Positions 16,526 to 24,546 of a DNA stretch of 39,226 nucleotides are shown here, one piece after another. The notes beneath the pieces are model-generated. The model worked only from the letters and a program-made list of their open reading frames with translations. It was not told the origin of the DNA and searched no databases. A program made the translations under genes and the position numbers. The DNA is taken from assembly GCA_043806135.1 (NCBI GenBank), contig JAZDHG010000005.1, positions 1 to 39,226 of the forward strand, given 5' to 3'. Source of the stretch: JAGLQQ01 sp043806135. Lineage in GTDB: Bacteria; Omnitrophota; Gorgyraeia; B26-G9. Position 1 is the first letter of the stretch; the number at the start of each line of letters is the position of its first letter.

Positions 16526-16726
16526 ATGAAGCAGATAACTATAGAACATGCAGTACGTATTTGGGCGGGAGTTATGGTATTGATTTCAGCGGCGCTTGTT
16601 TTCTGGGTAAGCAGATGGTGGCTGTTATTTACAGTTTTTATCGGAGTTAATCTTCTGCAGTCAGGCATCACCGGGTTTTGCCTGCCGGAGATCGTGTTTA
16701 AGAAGATGGGCTTGAAACATAAGTAA
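16526..16726 (+). CDS. DUF2892 small membrane protein (YgaP-like)
   Basis: The 66-residue product follows AGGAAGGGG. It has two hydrophobic helices (about 10-30 and 32-50) with the family's WWLLFTVFIGVNLLQSGITGFCLPE segment. This is the membrane part found at the C-terminus of YgaP-type rhodaneses, here without a rhodanese domain. A single Cys lies at the end of the second helix. The role is unknown, perhaps in sulfur metabolism. It is a single-gene unit ended by the terminator at 16766-16794. Confidence 0.85.
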   Translation: MKQITIEHAVRIWAGVMVLISAALVFWVSRWWLLFTVFIGVNLLQSGITGFCLPEIVFKKMGLKHK

Positions 16727-16765
16727 GATATTAAGAGCAGACACTTTGATTAGAGGTAACATAAA

Positions 16766-16794
16766 AAACTGCACCTTACCGGTGCAGTTTTTTT
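16766..16794. terminator. Bidirectional intrinsic terminator
   Basis: AAACTGCACC (16766-16775) and GGTGCAGTTT (16781-16790) form a perfect 10-bp stem with loop TTACC. T residues follow on the plus strand to 16794 and an A run precedes on the left. It separates the convergent DUF2892 and carbonic anhydrase genes and can serve both. Confidence 0.85.
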
Positions 16795-16821
16795 ATATTC
16801 TCTGGGTTTTTAGTTTTTCTG

Positions 16822-17451
16822 TTATTTTATCCGATGTGTCTGAGCTATATCGTCTTTGTTTATGGTGCAAACATTCAAATCTTTCAATATCCCGTTTTCG
16901 ATGCTGTATATCCAGCCATGAACTGCCAGTTCTTGTCCGGATTTCCATGCACTTTGAACAATTGTTGTCTGGCAAATATTGTAAACTTGCTCGATCACAT
17001 TAAGTTCACACAATAAATTGATTTTTTCCTTTTTGTTTTTTAAGGGATCGAATTTATTCTGATAAAACCTATGAACATCTTTTATGTTTCTAAGCCAATT
17101 ATCAATTAAACCATGCTCCTGTCCATCCATTGCGGCTTTAATCCCGCCGCAGCCGTAATGGCCGCAAACAATAATATGTTTAACTTTTAAAACTTCTACG
17201 GCGTATTGAATCACCGACAGGCAGTTTAGGTCTGTATGAACCACCAGGTTAGCGATATTTCGGTGCACAAATATTTCACCCGGCAGCATATCAACAATTT
17301 GATTTGCCGGCACACGGCTGTCCGAGCAGCCAATCCATAAATACTCGGGATTTTGCTGCTTAGAGAGCTTTGTGAAGAAATCAGGATCAGCTTTTTTTAT
17401 TCTTTGTGCCCATTTTTTGTTTTTATCAAGAATTTCCTTCAAAACCTTCAT
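16822..17451 (-). CDS. can: Beta-class carbonic anhydrase
   Basis: The ATG at 17451, with AAAGGA 7-8 nt upstream on the reverse strand, gives 209 residues; an ATG 15 nt earlier overlaps the ribosome site. The zinc ligands C42, D44, H98 and C101 (CSDSR, CGHYGC) match Escherichia coli Can in number and position. W39, G41 and R64 of the non-catalytic bicarbonate pocket are also present, marking the allosteric type II class. It interconverts CO2 and bicarbonate in the cytoplasm. Confidence 0.95.
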   Translation of the reverse strand: MKVLKEILDKNKKWAQRIKKADPDFFTKLSKQQNPEYLWIGCSDSRVPANQIVDMLPGEIFVHRNIANLVVHTDLNCLSVIQYAVEVLKVKHIIVCGHYGCGGIKAAMDGQEHGLIDNWLRNIKDVHRFYQNKFDPLKNKKEKINLLCELNVIEQVYNICQTTIVQSAWKSGQELAVHGWIYSIENGILKDLNVCTINKDDIAQTHRIK

Positions 17452-17492
17452 ATATATTCCTTTCATGCTTGCGACGTAATATTTAATTAACA

Positions 17493-17578
17493 GGTATATT
17501 TTAATATTTTTTAACCTAAATGTCGAGGGAAAGATAGAGGGGGAAAGGTTCCCAGAGCACCAAGGCGCAATGGCACCG
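17493..17578 (+). repeat. Dispersed repeat, copy a
   Basis: The core runs GTATATTTTAATATTTTTT, then a variable few bases, then TAAATGTCGAGGGAAA, followed by a GAGGGGG and a CACCAAGGCGCAATGGCACC-like tail. A second copy in the same orientation is at 20366-20460 and a shorter third at 34661-34700. Copies a and b flank the glycosyltransferase gene. Confidence 0.65.
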
Positions 17579-17618
17579 GTTGAATATTAATCAATTGCTT
17601 AGTCGGGAGATTATTAAA

Positions 17619-18977
17619 CTATGGAATGTATTTTTCTGCTATGCAGTAATAGTAACGTCCGATTATAGCAGCGTCTTTTGTTATAATATTGCAATGTATT
17701 TGACCGATTTTATCAAGTTGAGGATTCTCAGATAGTTTCTCAAGGTCACTGCGCTCGTTACTGATTATAATCAGCGGATTTTTCCCTATTTCATGTTTTG
17801 GCACCCAGTAAGCGTACATTAGACTGTTATTACCGAAAAGATGCCTGCCTGTAGTAAATAAAACCCCCTCGTTTTCAGAATATTCAATAGAGTCTTCTTT
17901 ATCTTCAGAGCGATAAAAAGATAGTTCACTGGCAATTTTGTATTTGTCCATGCCAACTACAAACGGTTCTAAGCCTGTGCGCAGCTCCAATTCCGTTTCA
18001 ATGGATTCAATCTGTTTGGCCATTGTTTGCCTCCAGCCAACAAGAGGAGCATTTTCAGGATATGGAACCCCGGGAAGACCTAGGGTAACATAGTGTAATA
18101 TAATTCCATAAAACAGCATCAAGAAAACGATAGTAGCAGGCCAAACACATTGTATGGTTTTGAGAAAACGGCTGGTTTTTTTATTGATGTTCGCAACCAT
18201 ATCATAAGCAATAAATGGAAGTATAGCCAGCCATACGGGTCCTGTCCAATCATATTGGACTCTTTTGGTAATACTAAATAGGAAAAAAACCGACAAAGGA
18301 AGAAGTGTAAACACAAGGGCAAGTTTGTGTTTTCGCAGCGCGTCCCGGGCAGAATCTCCTGGAATATTTATTCTTCGAAACATACTGTAAAAGGCAGCGA
18401 ATACGCCTACCGGGCTTAGTAAAACCATTATATAAACAATCAAATCTCCGAGAGAAAAATGAAAAGAACCTTGCGCTCTGCGTGCTCCTTGAAAGGCAAA
18501 AGATGCCCAATCATGGCTATAATTCCAAAATATAACCGGGGAAAAAAGCAGCAAAGCAATTATCGCTGCTATATACGGTTTTGGACTATAAAACCAGTGC
18601 CGCGAACGAGAATCAATAATTAAAAACAGAATTATGGCCGGAGCCAGAAGTACGATTGTATATTTTGAAAGCAAACCCAAGCCAATACATATACCCACTC
18701 CCCACCAAGCCTTATGTTTTTCGCCAATGAGCGCGCGTTCAATAAAGTAAAAAGCCCCTGCCCAGCAGGCAGTCAGCGGAGCGTCCGGGGTCATAGCAAA
18801 TCCGATACCAAAAAAGAAAGGCAATATAGAGAGCAATATAATGGAACGAAAAGCTGCAGATTTGTTAAAGAGATTGCAAGTTGTTGCGAATGTGAAGGTG
18901 CAAGTGATCAGCCAGCATAAATATGCGCTGATACGAACAGCGAACTCTGGTTTCCAAAGACAGTTGTGCTCAGCCAA
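17619..18977 (-). pseudogene. GT39-family glycosyltransferase, 3' part of a frameshifted GT2-GtrA-GT39 gene
   Basis: This frame encodes the continuation of the GT39 (ArnT/PMT-like, GT-C fold) domain begun in the overlapping 5' frame: about ten membrane helices including GFAMTPDAPLTACWAGAF and GLGLLSKYTIVLLAP, then a soluble C-terminal part with no clear motif. The nominal start at 18977 is a TTG with no ribosome site. Protein similarity moves from the 5' frame (LSTTVFGN) to this frame (PEFAVRISAYLCW) at about 18945-18960, where a single missing base restores one reading frame. This is therefore not an independent gene. A sequencing error, a true mutation or recoding are all possible; no classical slippery site is visible. 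Confidence 0.75.
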
Positions 18978-20242
18978 ATCAGCCAGGCTACCATGGGCGG
19001 ATGGTCTAAATAACCGATATTAAGATGCTGGGCATAATTCCAATAATATGCCTCCTCATGCAATAGTTCCGGTAAACCGAGATAAACCAGGCGCAGTAAA
19101 AGAATATAACCCGCTATTCCTATTGCCAAAATACGCCATTTCAAATTTAGATTGAGATTAGAACTTTTATCAGGAAAAATAAAAAAAGTATTGCCAAAAT
19201 AATTTAATAATGCCGCTACGCCGATTGCGATAAGGATAGCCGCCTGTGGCGGCCAATTCCATTGAGAGATAAAAATAGTCAAAACACCCCCGCGGATAAA
19301 TAGAGCGAATAGGGCAACCGTCAGGAAAGTTATATATTTGCTTACGCTTACCTTGAAAGAGGAGCTTTTACTATCGGAAAATGACCATTTGGCATTCAGA
19401 ATGAAATTGGAGATTGTGGCGGTAAAAAAGCTAATGACATGTGCCGTGCTTAGAGCATTATTGTTAGCTATAAGGAAATTAAAAATTGAAAAGTCAATTA
19501 AAGCGCCTAAAAAACCGACAATGGCAAAGCGTGTTCCGGTTTTAGTTGAGATATTACCGCCTGCCAAGCGGACTATTTGATGTAAATAAGCCCAGATTAT
19601 TTTCAGGCCGATTTTAGATTTACCTTTTTGCCGATCATGAAATTCAATGGGGATCTCAGTAACACGCAGCGCGCTTCCTCCGCTTACGAGAAGTTCTAAT
19701 CCGATTTTAAATCCCGCAATGTTTTTGTTAAGATTAAGAAGAATTTCCCGCCGTACGGCAATAAATCCCGACATTGGGTCGTTTGCATCGGTCAATGGTT
19801 TAGCAATAAATGTGGCAGATCTCGAACAGAAACGTCTTAAAACAGACCAGCCGGGAGTTGATCCGCCGGGGATATAACGGCTGCCTATTACCATATCATG
19901 AGAGCCGGCCATAATCGGTTCGACTAGTTGAGGGATTTTTTCCGGCGGATGACTTAAATCAGCATCCATAATCACTATAATATTACCTTTGGCGGTCTTT
20001 GCGCCTGATAAAATTGCCGTAGCAAGTCCGCGTTCACTATTACGTGCTAAGAGACGTACCGGATAATCCGACTCCCACTTTTGTACACACTCACGCGTAC
20101 CGTCGGTCGAGCCGTCATCGACCACAATAATCTCCAGATCTAAGCTTGAAGTTGGCTTAAGAGATTTTAAAATCCTTGTAAGCAGAGGATCAATATTAGC
20201 AGACTCGTTTAGGGTAGGAATGATTACAGAAACATCAGGCAT
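18908..20242 (-). pseudogene. GT2-GtrA-(GT39 start): polyprenyl-phosphate sugar synthase part of a frameshifted fusion
   Basis: The 444-residue frame starts at 20242 (AAGGA about 10 nt upstream). Residues 1-225 are a GT2 dolichol-phosphate-mannose-synthase-like domain (IIPTLNES, VVDDGSTDG, MDADLSHPPE, GFKIGLELL). Residues about 240-370 are a four-helix GtrA domain, a putative lipid-sugar flippase. The chain then enters a GT39 transferase (LLHEEAYYWNYAQHL, LDHPPMVAWL) and runs into a stop just past the frameshift near 18945-18960. The intact gene would encode about 880 residues that make, flip and transfer a polyprenyl-linked sugar at the membrane. Confidence 0.8.
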
Positions 20243-20365
20243 AGCATAATATCCTTGTCTAGTTGATTTATTATCCTGCGAATATTTGAACTCAAGTTAA
20301 AACGCGCCTAATTCTGTCCGGGTTGAATTTTGAGGCTGATGTGTTGTCTGTTATGAGTTATAGCA

Positions 20366-20460
20366 TTTATTTTAATATTTTAAAGTTAAAATGTCGAGAA
20401 AAAATACTAGGATAGGAATTGAGGGGGACACCAGGGCACCAAGACACTAGGTCACAGGTT
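20366..20460 (+). repeat. Dispersed repeat, copy b
   Basis: The order is the same as copy a at 17493: TATTTTAATATTTT, AAATGTCGAGAAAA, then GAGGGGGAC, ACCAGGGCACCAAGACAC and a GGTTTAATAT end. The rest of the 20243-20672 gap shows no gene. A weak promoter for the following reductase (TTGATT 20614-20619, TATTAT 20638-20643) is possible. Confidence 0.65.
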
Positions 20461-20672
20461 TAATATAGATAAATTTTCTATCTTCAGCAGTTAAGGGGAT
20501 GGGATAGCCCCTACTTCAAAGATGTACCCAAGAAACACTCAAAATACAACTTACGACTATATCTGCTATACTTGTAAACCATAAAGTCTACCCTCTAACC
20601 GCTATTTTAAATTGTTGATTTTAAACTTGAACAGGGCTATTATATATCTATCTAATCTTAAAGGAATTCCAA

Positions 20673-21590
20673 ATGAGCTCCAAAATCTACGACCTTATTA
20701 TTATCGGCGCAGGGCCTGCAGGCATGACCGCAGCGGTATATGCGGCGCGCAAAAAAATGGATTTTATTATGATATCTGTTGATACGGGGGGGCAGGCGGC
20801 ATGGAGCGGAGATGTGGAGAATTATACCGGCTACCAGTTCATCACCGGACCGGAACTTGCACTTAAATTCCAGGAGCATATAAAATCGTTCGGCATAGAG
20901 GTACGCATGCCGGAGTCTGCAAAGAGTATTATAAAACGGGAAGATATGATCAAGGTGATAACCGATAAAGCGCAGTATTTAAGCCGCAGTGCTATTGTTG
21001 CCACCGGGAAAAGGCCGCGCCAGCTGAATATAGAAGGAGAGGAAGTATATAAGAACAGGGGCGTGACTTACTGCGCTACATGCGACGGTCCGCTATTTGC
21101 AGATAAACATGTTGCGGTAATAGGCGGAGGCAATTCCAGTCTGGATGCAGTTCTTGGACTGATTAAGATTTCTCCCCAGATTTATTTAATAACCCGCGAC
21201 AAACAACTGGAAGCAGATGAAGTTATGATCGAAAAGGTGCAGGCTGCTTCTAATGTCAGGATTTTATACGATGCCGAACCGCTTAGAATAAAGGGTGATG
21301 TTTTTGTCAAAAGTTTAGAGATAAGTGAAAAAGGAAAAAAAACTGTTTTAAATGTCGAAGGGGTCTTTGTTGAGATCGGACTTATGCCGAATTCAGAGTT
21401 TGCTCCGGTGTTAGGCCAAAATCCTAAAAAAGAGATAATCGTTGATGCTCATAACAGAACAAGCGTGCCCGGAATTTTTGCCGCAGGCGACGTTACGAAT
21501 ATTCCAGAGAAACAGATCATTATCGCCTGCGGGGAAGGTGCCAAGGCCTGTTTATCCGCTTTTCATTATTTATCTACGCATAAATTTTAA
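20673..21590 (+). CDS. trxB: Thioredoxin-reductase-like flavoprotein (AhpF C-terminal type)
   Basis: The 305-residue product has an N-terminal FAD motif GAGPAGMTAA, a redox centre CATC (C134, C137) within GVTYCATCDGPLF, an NAD(P) loop GGGNSSLDA and a C-terminal FAD segment GIFAAGDVTNIPEKQIIIACGEGAKA. The CDGPLF, GGGN, LEADEV and EKQIII segments match the C-terminal part of AhpF better than classical TrxB. The HRRxxxR NADPH motif is absent (ITRDKQLEAD), so NADH is the likelier donor. It may reduce the thioredoxin at 8948 or a peroxidase partner. It stands alone. Confidence 0.85.
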   Translation: MSSKIYDLIIIGAGPAGMTAAVYAARKKMDFIMISVDTGGQAAWSGDVENYTGYQFITGPELALKFQEHIKSFGIEVRMPESAKSIIKREDMIKVITDKAQYLSRSAIVATGKRPRQLNIEGEEVYKNRGVTYCATCDGPLFADKHVAVIGGGNSSLDAVLGLIKISPQIYLITRDKQLEADEVMIEKVQAASNVRILYDAEPLRIKGDVFVKSLEISEKGKKTVLNVEGVFVEIGLMPNSEFAPVLGQNPKKEIIVDAHNRTSVPGIFAAGDVTNIPEKQIIIACGEGAKACLSAFHYLSTHKF

Positions 21591-21592
21591 GC

Positions 21593-21623
21593 TTGACATA
21601 ATGACACTAAAATGGTATCATTA
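21593..21623 (+). promoter_or_regulatory. Promoter with internal dyad
   Basis: TTGACA (21593-21598), a 17-bp spacer and TATCAT (21616-21621). TAATGA (21599-21604) and TCATTA (21618-21623) form an inverted repeat across the spacer and the -10, a likely operator. Transcription would start near 21628, ahead of a 26-codon reading frame and then the Rrf2-PNPOx-permease genes. Confidence 0.7.
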
Positions 21624-21684
21624 CATTTGTCGGTAAGAGTTGATTTTAACTGAAAATGAGGTTCTAACCAAAAAGGAGGTATAT

Positions 21685-21765
21685 ATGTGGATAACCAGAT
21701 ATATGCTGCGTCCTGTTACGCATTGTAAAGAGGGATGTAGTATGGTGTCCTGGGCAAGACTCTAA
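21685..21765 (+). CDS. Putative 26-residue peptide with CxxxC motif
   Basis: A strong ribosome site (AAAAGGAGG at 21671-21679) stands 5 nt before an ATG at 21685. The reading frame encodes 26 residues, beginning MWITRYML, containing CKEGC and ending SWARL. It lies 57 nt after the expected start of a strong promoter with an operator. After the stop, GGGCA/TGCCT (21752-21756, 21768-21772) and a T run (to 21778) make a weak terminator-like hairpin. It could be a leader peptide that controls the following Rrf2 operon or a small functional protein. No known family was recognised. Confidence 0.45.
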   Translation: MWITRYMLRPVTHCKEGCSMVSWARL

Positions 21766-21880
21766 ACTGCCTTTTTTTGTTATCATTTTTAATTATTTTT
21801 TGAGATATTTCCGAAAAGGGAACAGCGTATAATCTTGAATTTTTTCCTGATTTCTTTGTGCGGATAACAGGGGCCCAAGC

Positions 21881-22297
21881 GTGAAGCTGATCACAAAAGA
21901 TACGGACTATGCTATTAGGGCATTGCAATGTATAGCCGTAAACAAGAATAAAAATATAACGGTTTGCGGATTGTCTGAAAAACTCAGCATGCCGCGTTCA
22001 TTTCTGCGAAAAATATTACAGATACTAAGCAAAAAAGGCATACTGAAATCATGTAAGGGCAAGGGCGGTGGATTTTGCCTGAATATATCTGCAAGTGAGA
22101 TCAGCGTGCTTGCGCTTATTGAAATATTCCAGGGGCCGTTTCAATTATCTGAGCATGTATTTAATGGTAGAAAATGTCCGGACAGCATGGGCTGTTATTT
22201 TAAAAAAAGGCTGGATGCTATTCAAAAAAGAACCGTAAAAGAATTAAGCTCAATAACTATTGCTAAAATTATTAATAATAAAAAAAAGGGGCACTGA
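21881..22297 (+). CDS. Rrf2-family regulator (variant ligands)
   Basis: The 138-residue product starts at GTG (21881) with only a weak GGGG-type ribosome site. It has the Rrf2 winged helix (KDTDYAIRALQCIA, MPRSFLRKILQILSKKGIL, GKGGGFCLN). In the cluster region the first Cys of the usual triad is His92, with C99 and C105 kept. His can serve as an Fe-S ligand in this family, so sensing may differ from the two later Rrf2 proteins. Cys59 and Cys66 lie in the wing. It probably controls its own promoter and the next two genes. Confidence 0.85.
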   Translation: MKLITKDTDYAIRALQCIAVNKNKNITVCGLSEKLSMPRSFLRKILQILSKKGILKSCKGKGGGFCLNISASEISVLALIEIFQGPFQLSEHVFNGRKCPDSMGCYFKKRLDAIQKRTVKELSSITIAKIINNKKKGH

Positions 22298-22298
22298 T

Positions 22299-22778
22299 AT
22301 GAGCACGACAAAAAAACTATCACAGACAATAGTCAGCATTTTAAAAAAACAGGGTTTTGTTATAGTCTCCTCATTAGATAAAGACAATAGAATCCACTCA
22401 TCTGCTAAGGGGGTTGTGGGCATAAATGAAAGCGGCCGGGTTTTTCTTATTGATCTATATCAAGCGTGCACTTATAATAATCTGAAAAAAAATCCCACGG
22501 TTACGGTCACTTTTTTTGATGAACACAAATTCGAAGGATATGCTTTGCAGGGTAAGGCTAAAATAGTAAAAAAAGAGCAGATTGCCGAAAGTGTTATGGC
22601 GGAATGGGAGGATAAAGTTGTCCAAAGAATTTCAAAAAGGATGATCAGGAACCTGCAGACGGGCAATTCTTCATCGCATCATCCGGAAGCGGATTTTCCG
22701 CATCCGAAATATCTTATTGAAATTGACATTGAGAAAATCATCGATCTTGCTCCGGAGCAATTAAAAAAAGAGGTTTAA
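22299..22778 (+). CDS. Pyridoxamine-5'-phosphate-oxidase-fold flavoprotein
   Basis: The ATG at 22299 after AAAGGGG is preferred over an upstream in-frame ATG at 22260 that lies inside the Rrf2 gene; the product has 159 residues. It has a split-barrel FMN-binding fold: FVIVSSLDKDNRIHSSAKGVV, VFLIDLYQACTYNNLKKNPTVTVTFFD and KFEGYALQGKAKIV. Family members bind FMN or haem and reduce small molecules or sense redox state. It lacks features of true PdxH. The SSSHH stretch near residue 128 is unusual. It is co-transcribed with the Rrf2 gene and a metal-type permease. Confidence 0.8.
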   Translation: MSTTKKLSQTIVSILKKQGFVIVSSLDKDNRIHSSAKGVVGINESGRVFLIDLYQACTYNNLKKNPTVTVTFFDEHKFEGYALQGKAKIVKKEQIAESVMAEWEDKVVQRISKRMIRNLQTGNSSSHHPEADFPHPKYLIEIDIEKIIDLAPEQLKKEV

Positions 22779-22809
22779 TAAAAAGTGTTTTTGCTAAAAG
22801 TTTAAAACT

Positions 22810-24021
22810 ATGGATATAATATATAATTTTTCCGCAGAATGTGCTGCTTTGTGGCTTGAGATGGCTCCCTATCTGCTTTTCGGCATGGCTGCAGCCGGAT
22901 TGCTGCATGTGTTCTTGGGTAAAGATATTATTTCCCGCCACCTCGGCGAGGGAGGTATAAGATCTGTTGTAAAGGCGACTTTACTGGGGATTCCTCTGCC
23001 TATTTGCAGCTGCGGGGTTATCCCTATTGCTGTTTCACTTGAAAAAGAAGGCGCACATAAATCAAGCATTCTGGCTTTTCTTGTTGCCACTCCGACGACA
23101 GGAGTGGACTCTATCTTTGCGACATACTCTCTGCTTGGCCCTTTATTTGCGATTTTCCGGCCGCTTGCGGCTCTGGTATGCGGAATAAGTTTAGGGGTTG
23201 CGGATTATTTTGTTGAAGGGAAGAATAATAATAAAAAGGAAATACATCCCCACGATCATGCCAAGGTAAAGATATTCTTTAAATGGAAAGAATTTCTTAA
23301 ATACTCTTTTATTGAAGTGCCTCAGGATATTGGTAGGGCGCTTGTGCTGGGTATTATAATCGGAGGAGCGATCGCAACTTTTGTCCCGCCAGATATTTTT
23401 GAAAAGTATTTCTTTTTTCCATTTGATTTTATTGTGGCGTTGCTTATGGGTATCCCTCTTTATGTGTGCTCCACAGGATCAATACCGGTTGCGGTTTCTT
23501 TGATCATGAAAGGGTTTTCTCCCGGAGCCGGACTTGTCTTTCTGATCACCGGACCTGCGACTAATGCCGTGACGCTGGCTTTTGTGCGAACGAAGCTGGG
23601 AAACAAATCATTTTTCCTTTATCTGATCAATATTATAGTAGTGGCTGTGTTGATGGGGCTTCTTTTTAATCAGATATGGTTTGCGCAGGGAGGAAATTCT
23701 CTTCTAACTATGGGTGCCGCAAAGTTGCTTGATCAAAAAGTCAAGATAGTCTCAGGCTTCATACTCTTGGGATTGATTATAAATGCATTTTTTAATCATA
23801 AATCCTGCCAGCTGAATATTACAGCGGATAGCGTAATATCAGTACCTGATATTCACTGCAAACATTGCAAGATCTCACTTGAGGGGGCATTGCATGATGT
23901 GCGGGGCATTAACAGAGTAGTTGTTGATATTGATGCAAAAGTTATAAAAATATTCGGCTCTCCGGATTTTGACGAGGTGCTGGATAAGATCCGCAATGCG
24001 GGCTATAATCCTAAAGTATAG
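22810..24021 (+). CDS. SO_0444/ArsP-type permease with C-terminal HMA domain
   Basis: The 403-residue product has about eight to ten membrane helices in two related halves, each with a short conserved loop: PLPICSCGVIPIAVSL (C66, C68) and PLYVCSTGSIPVAVSL. This is the DUF318/SO_0444 permease family, linked to Cu/Zn or organoarsenical efflux. Residues about 336-403 form a heavy-metal-associated domain with the metal pair C350-x2-C353 (DIHCKHC). Fusion of sensor or chaperone to pore suggests soft-metal export. There is no recognisable Shine-Dalgarno site before the ATG. The substrate is not determined. Confidence 0.85.
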   Translation: MDIIYNFSAECAALWLEMAPYLLFGMAAAGLLHVFLGKDIISRHLGEGGIRSVVKATLLGIPLPICSCGVIPIAVSLEKEGAHKSSILAFLVATPTTGVDSIFATYSLLGPLFAIFRPLAALVCGISLGVADYFVEGKNNNKKEIHPHDHAKVKIFFKWKEFLKYSFIEVPQDIGRALVLGIIIGGAIATFVPPDIFEKYFFFPFDFIVALLMGIPLYVCSTGSIPVAVSLIMKGFSPGAGLVFLITGPATNAVTLAFVRTKLGNKSFFLYLINIIVVAVLMGLLFNQIWFAQGGNSLLTMGAAKLLDQKVKIVSGFILLGLIINAFFNHKSCQLNITADSVISVPDIHCKHCKISLEGALHDVRGINRVVVDIDAKVIKIFGSPDFDEVLDKIRNAGYNPKV

Positions 24022-24078
24022 TTTTACTGCAGCAAAACACTTTTCCTGGATGATAAAAATATTTTTTAAAAATAGCTC

Positions 24079-24112
24079 TTGACAAAACTTTAAACTTATA
24101 CTAAACTAGTAT
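24079..24112 (+). promoter_or_regulatory. Promoter and Rrf2-type operator of the hcp operon
   Basis: TTGACA (24079-24084), a 17-bp spacer and TAAACT (24102-24107). ATACTA (24098-24103) and TAGTAT (24107-24112) form perfect 6-bp arms around AAC over the -10. The half-site TACTA/TAGTA matches the operators at 27529-27560. Confidence 0.65.
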
Positions 24113-24132
24113 TAGATAAACAAAGGGAGTTC

Positions 24133-24534
24133 ATGAAGATAATTACCAAAGATTCGGATTACGCTGTCAGAGCAATTATATACCTGGAGAAAAACAGGGG
24201 GAGATTTATTTCTTCAAGCGAGATATCAAGGGAGGAAAAGATACCGTTGATCTTCTTGAGGCGCATTTTGCAAAAATTGATAAAGGGCAAAATCGCCGAA
24301 TCAAAGGAAGGCGTTAGCGGAGGAGTGAGATTGACCGTAAGCCCCCAAAAGATCAGTGTGGCTGATGTAATAAATATGATCCAGGGGAAGATAGAGCTTA
24401 TAGAGTGTATGTTTAGAGAAAGAGTGTGTGAAAACCGTGATAAATGTATATTCAGAAAAAAGGTTCAGGGTATTGAAAGAGATGTTATTGAGAAATTTGG
24501 CAAATTAACGATCAAAGATTTAATTGATGAGTGA
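24133..24534 (+). CDS. Rrf2-family Fe-S regulator (NsrR-like by context)
   Basis: The 133-residue product follows AAAGGGAG. It has the Rrf2 helix-turn-helix (KDSDYAVRAIIYL, IPLIFLRRILQKLI, GVSGGVRL) and cluster cysteines C92, C99 and C105, spaced like those of IscR/NsrR. It precedes a ferredoxin gene by 12 bp and hydroxylamine reductase after that. In proteobacteria the NO sensor NsrR controls hcp, so a nitrosative-stress role is likely. It is inferred to autoregulate through the dyad at 24098-24112. Confidence 0.87.
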   Translation: MKIITKDSDYAVRAIIYLEKNRGRFISSSEISREEKIPLIFLRRILQKLIKGKIAESKEGVSGGVRLTVSPQKISVADVINMIQGKIELIECMFRERVCENRDKCIFRKKVQGIERDVIEKFGKLTIKDLIDE

Positions 24535-24546
24535 AGAGGATGATTT

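Noticed and set aside
18945..18960. Programmed -1 ribosomal frameshift in the glycosyltransferase fusion
   Set aside because: No classical X-XXY-YYZ heptamer in the right frame was found, so a missing base is simpler.
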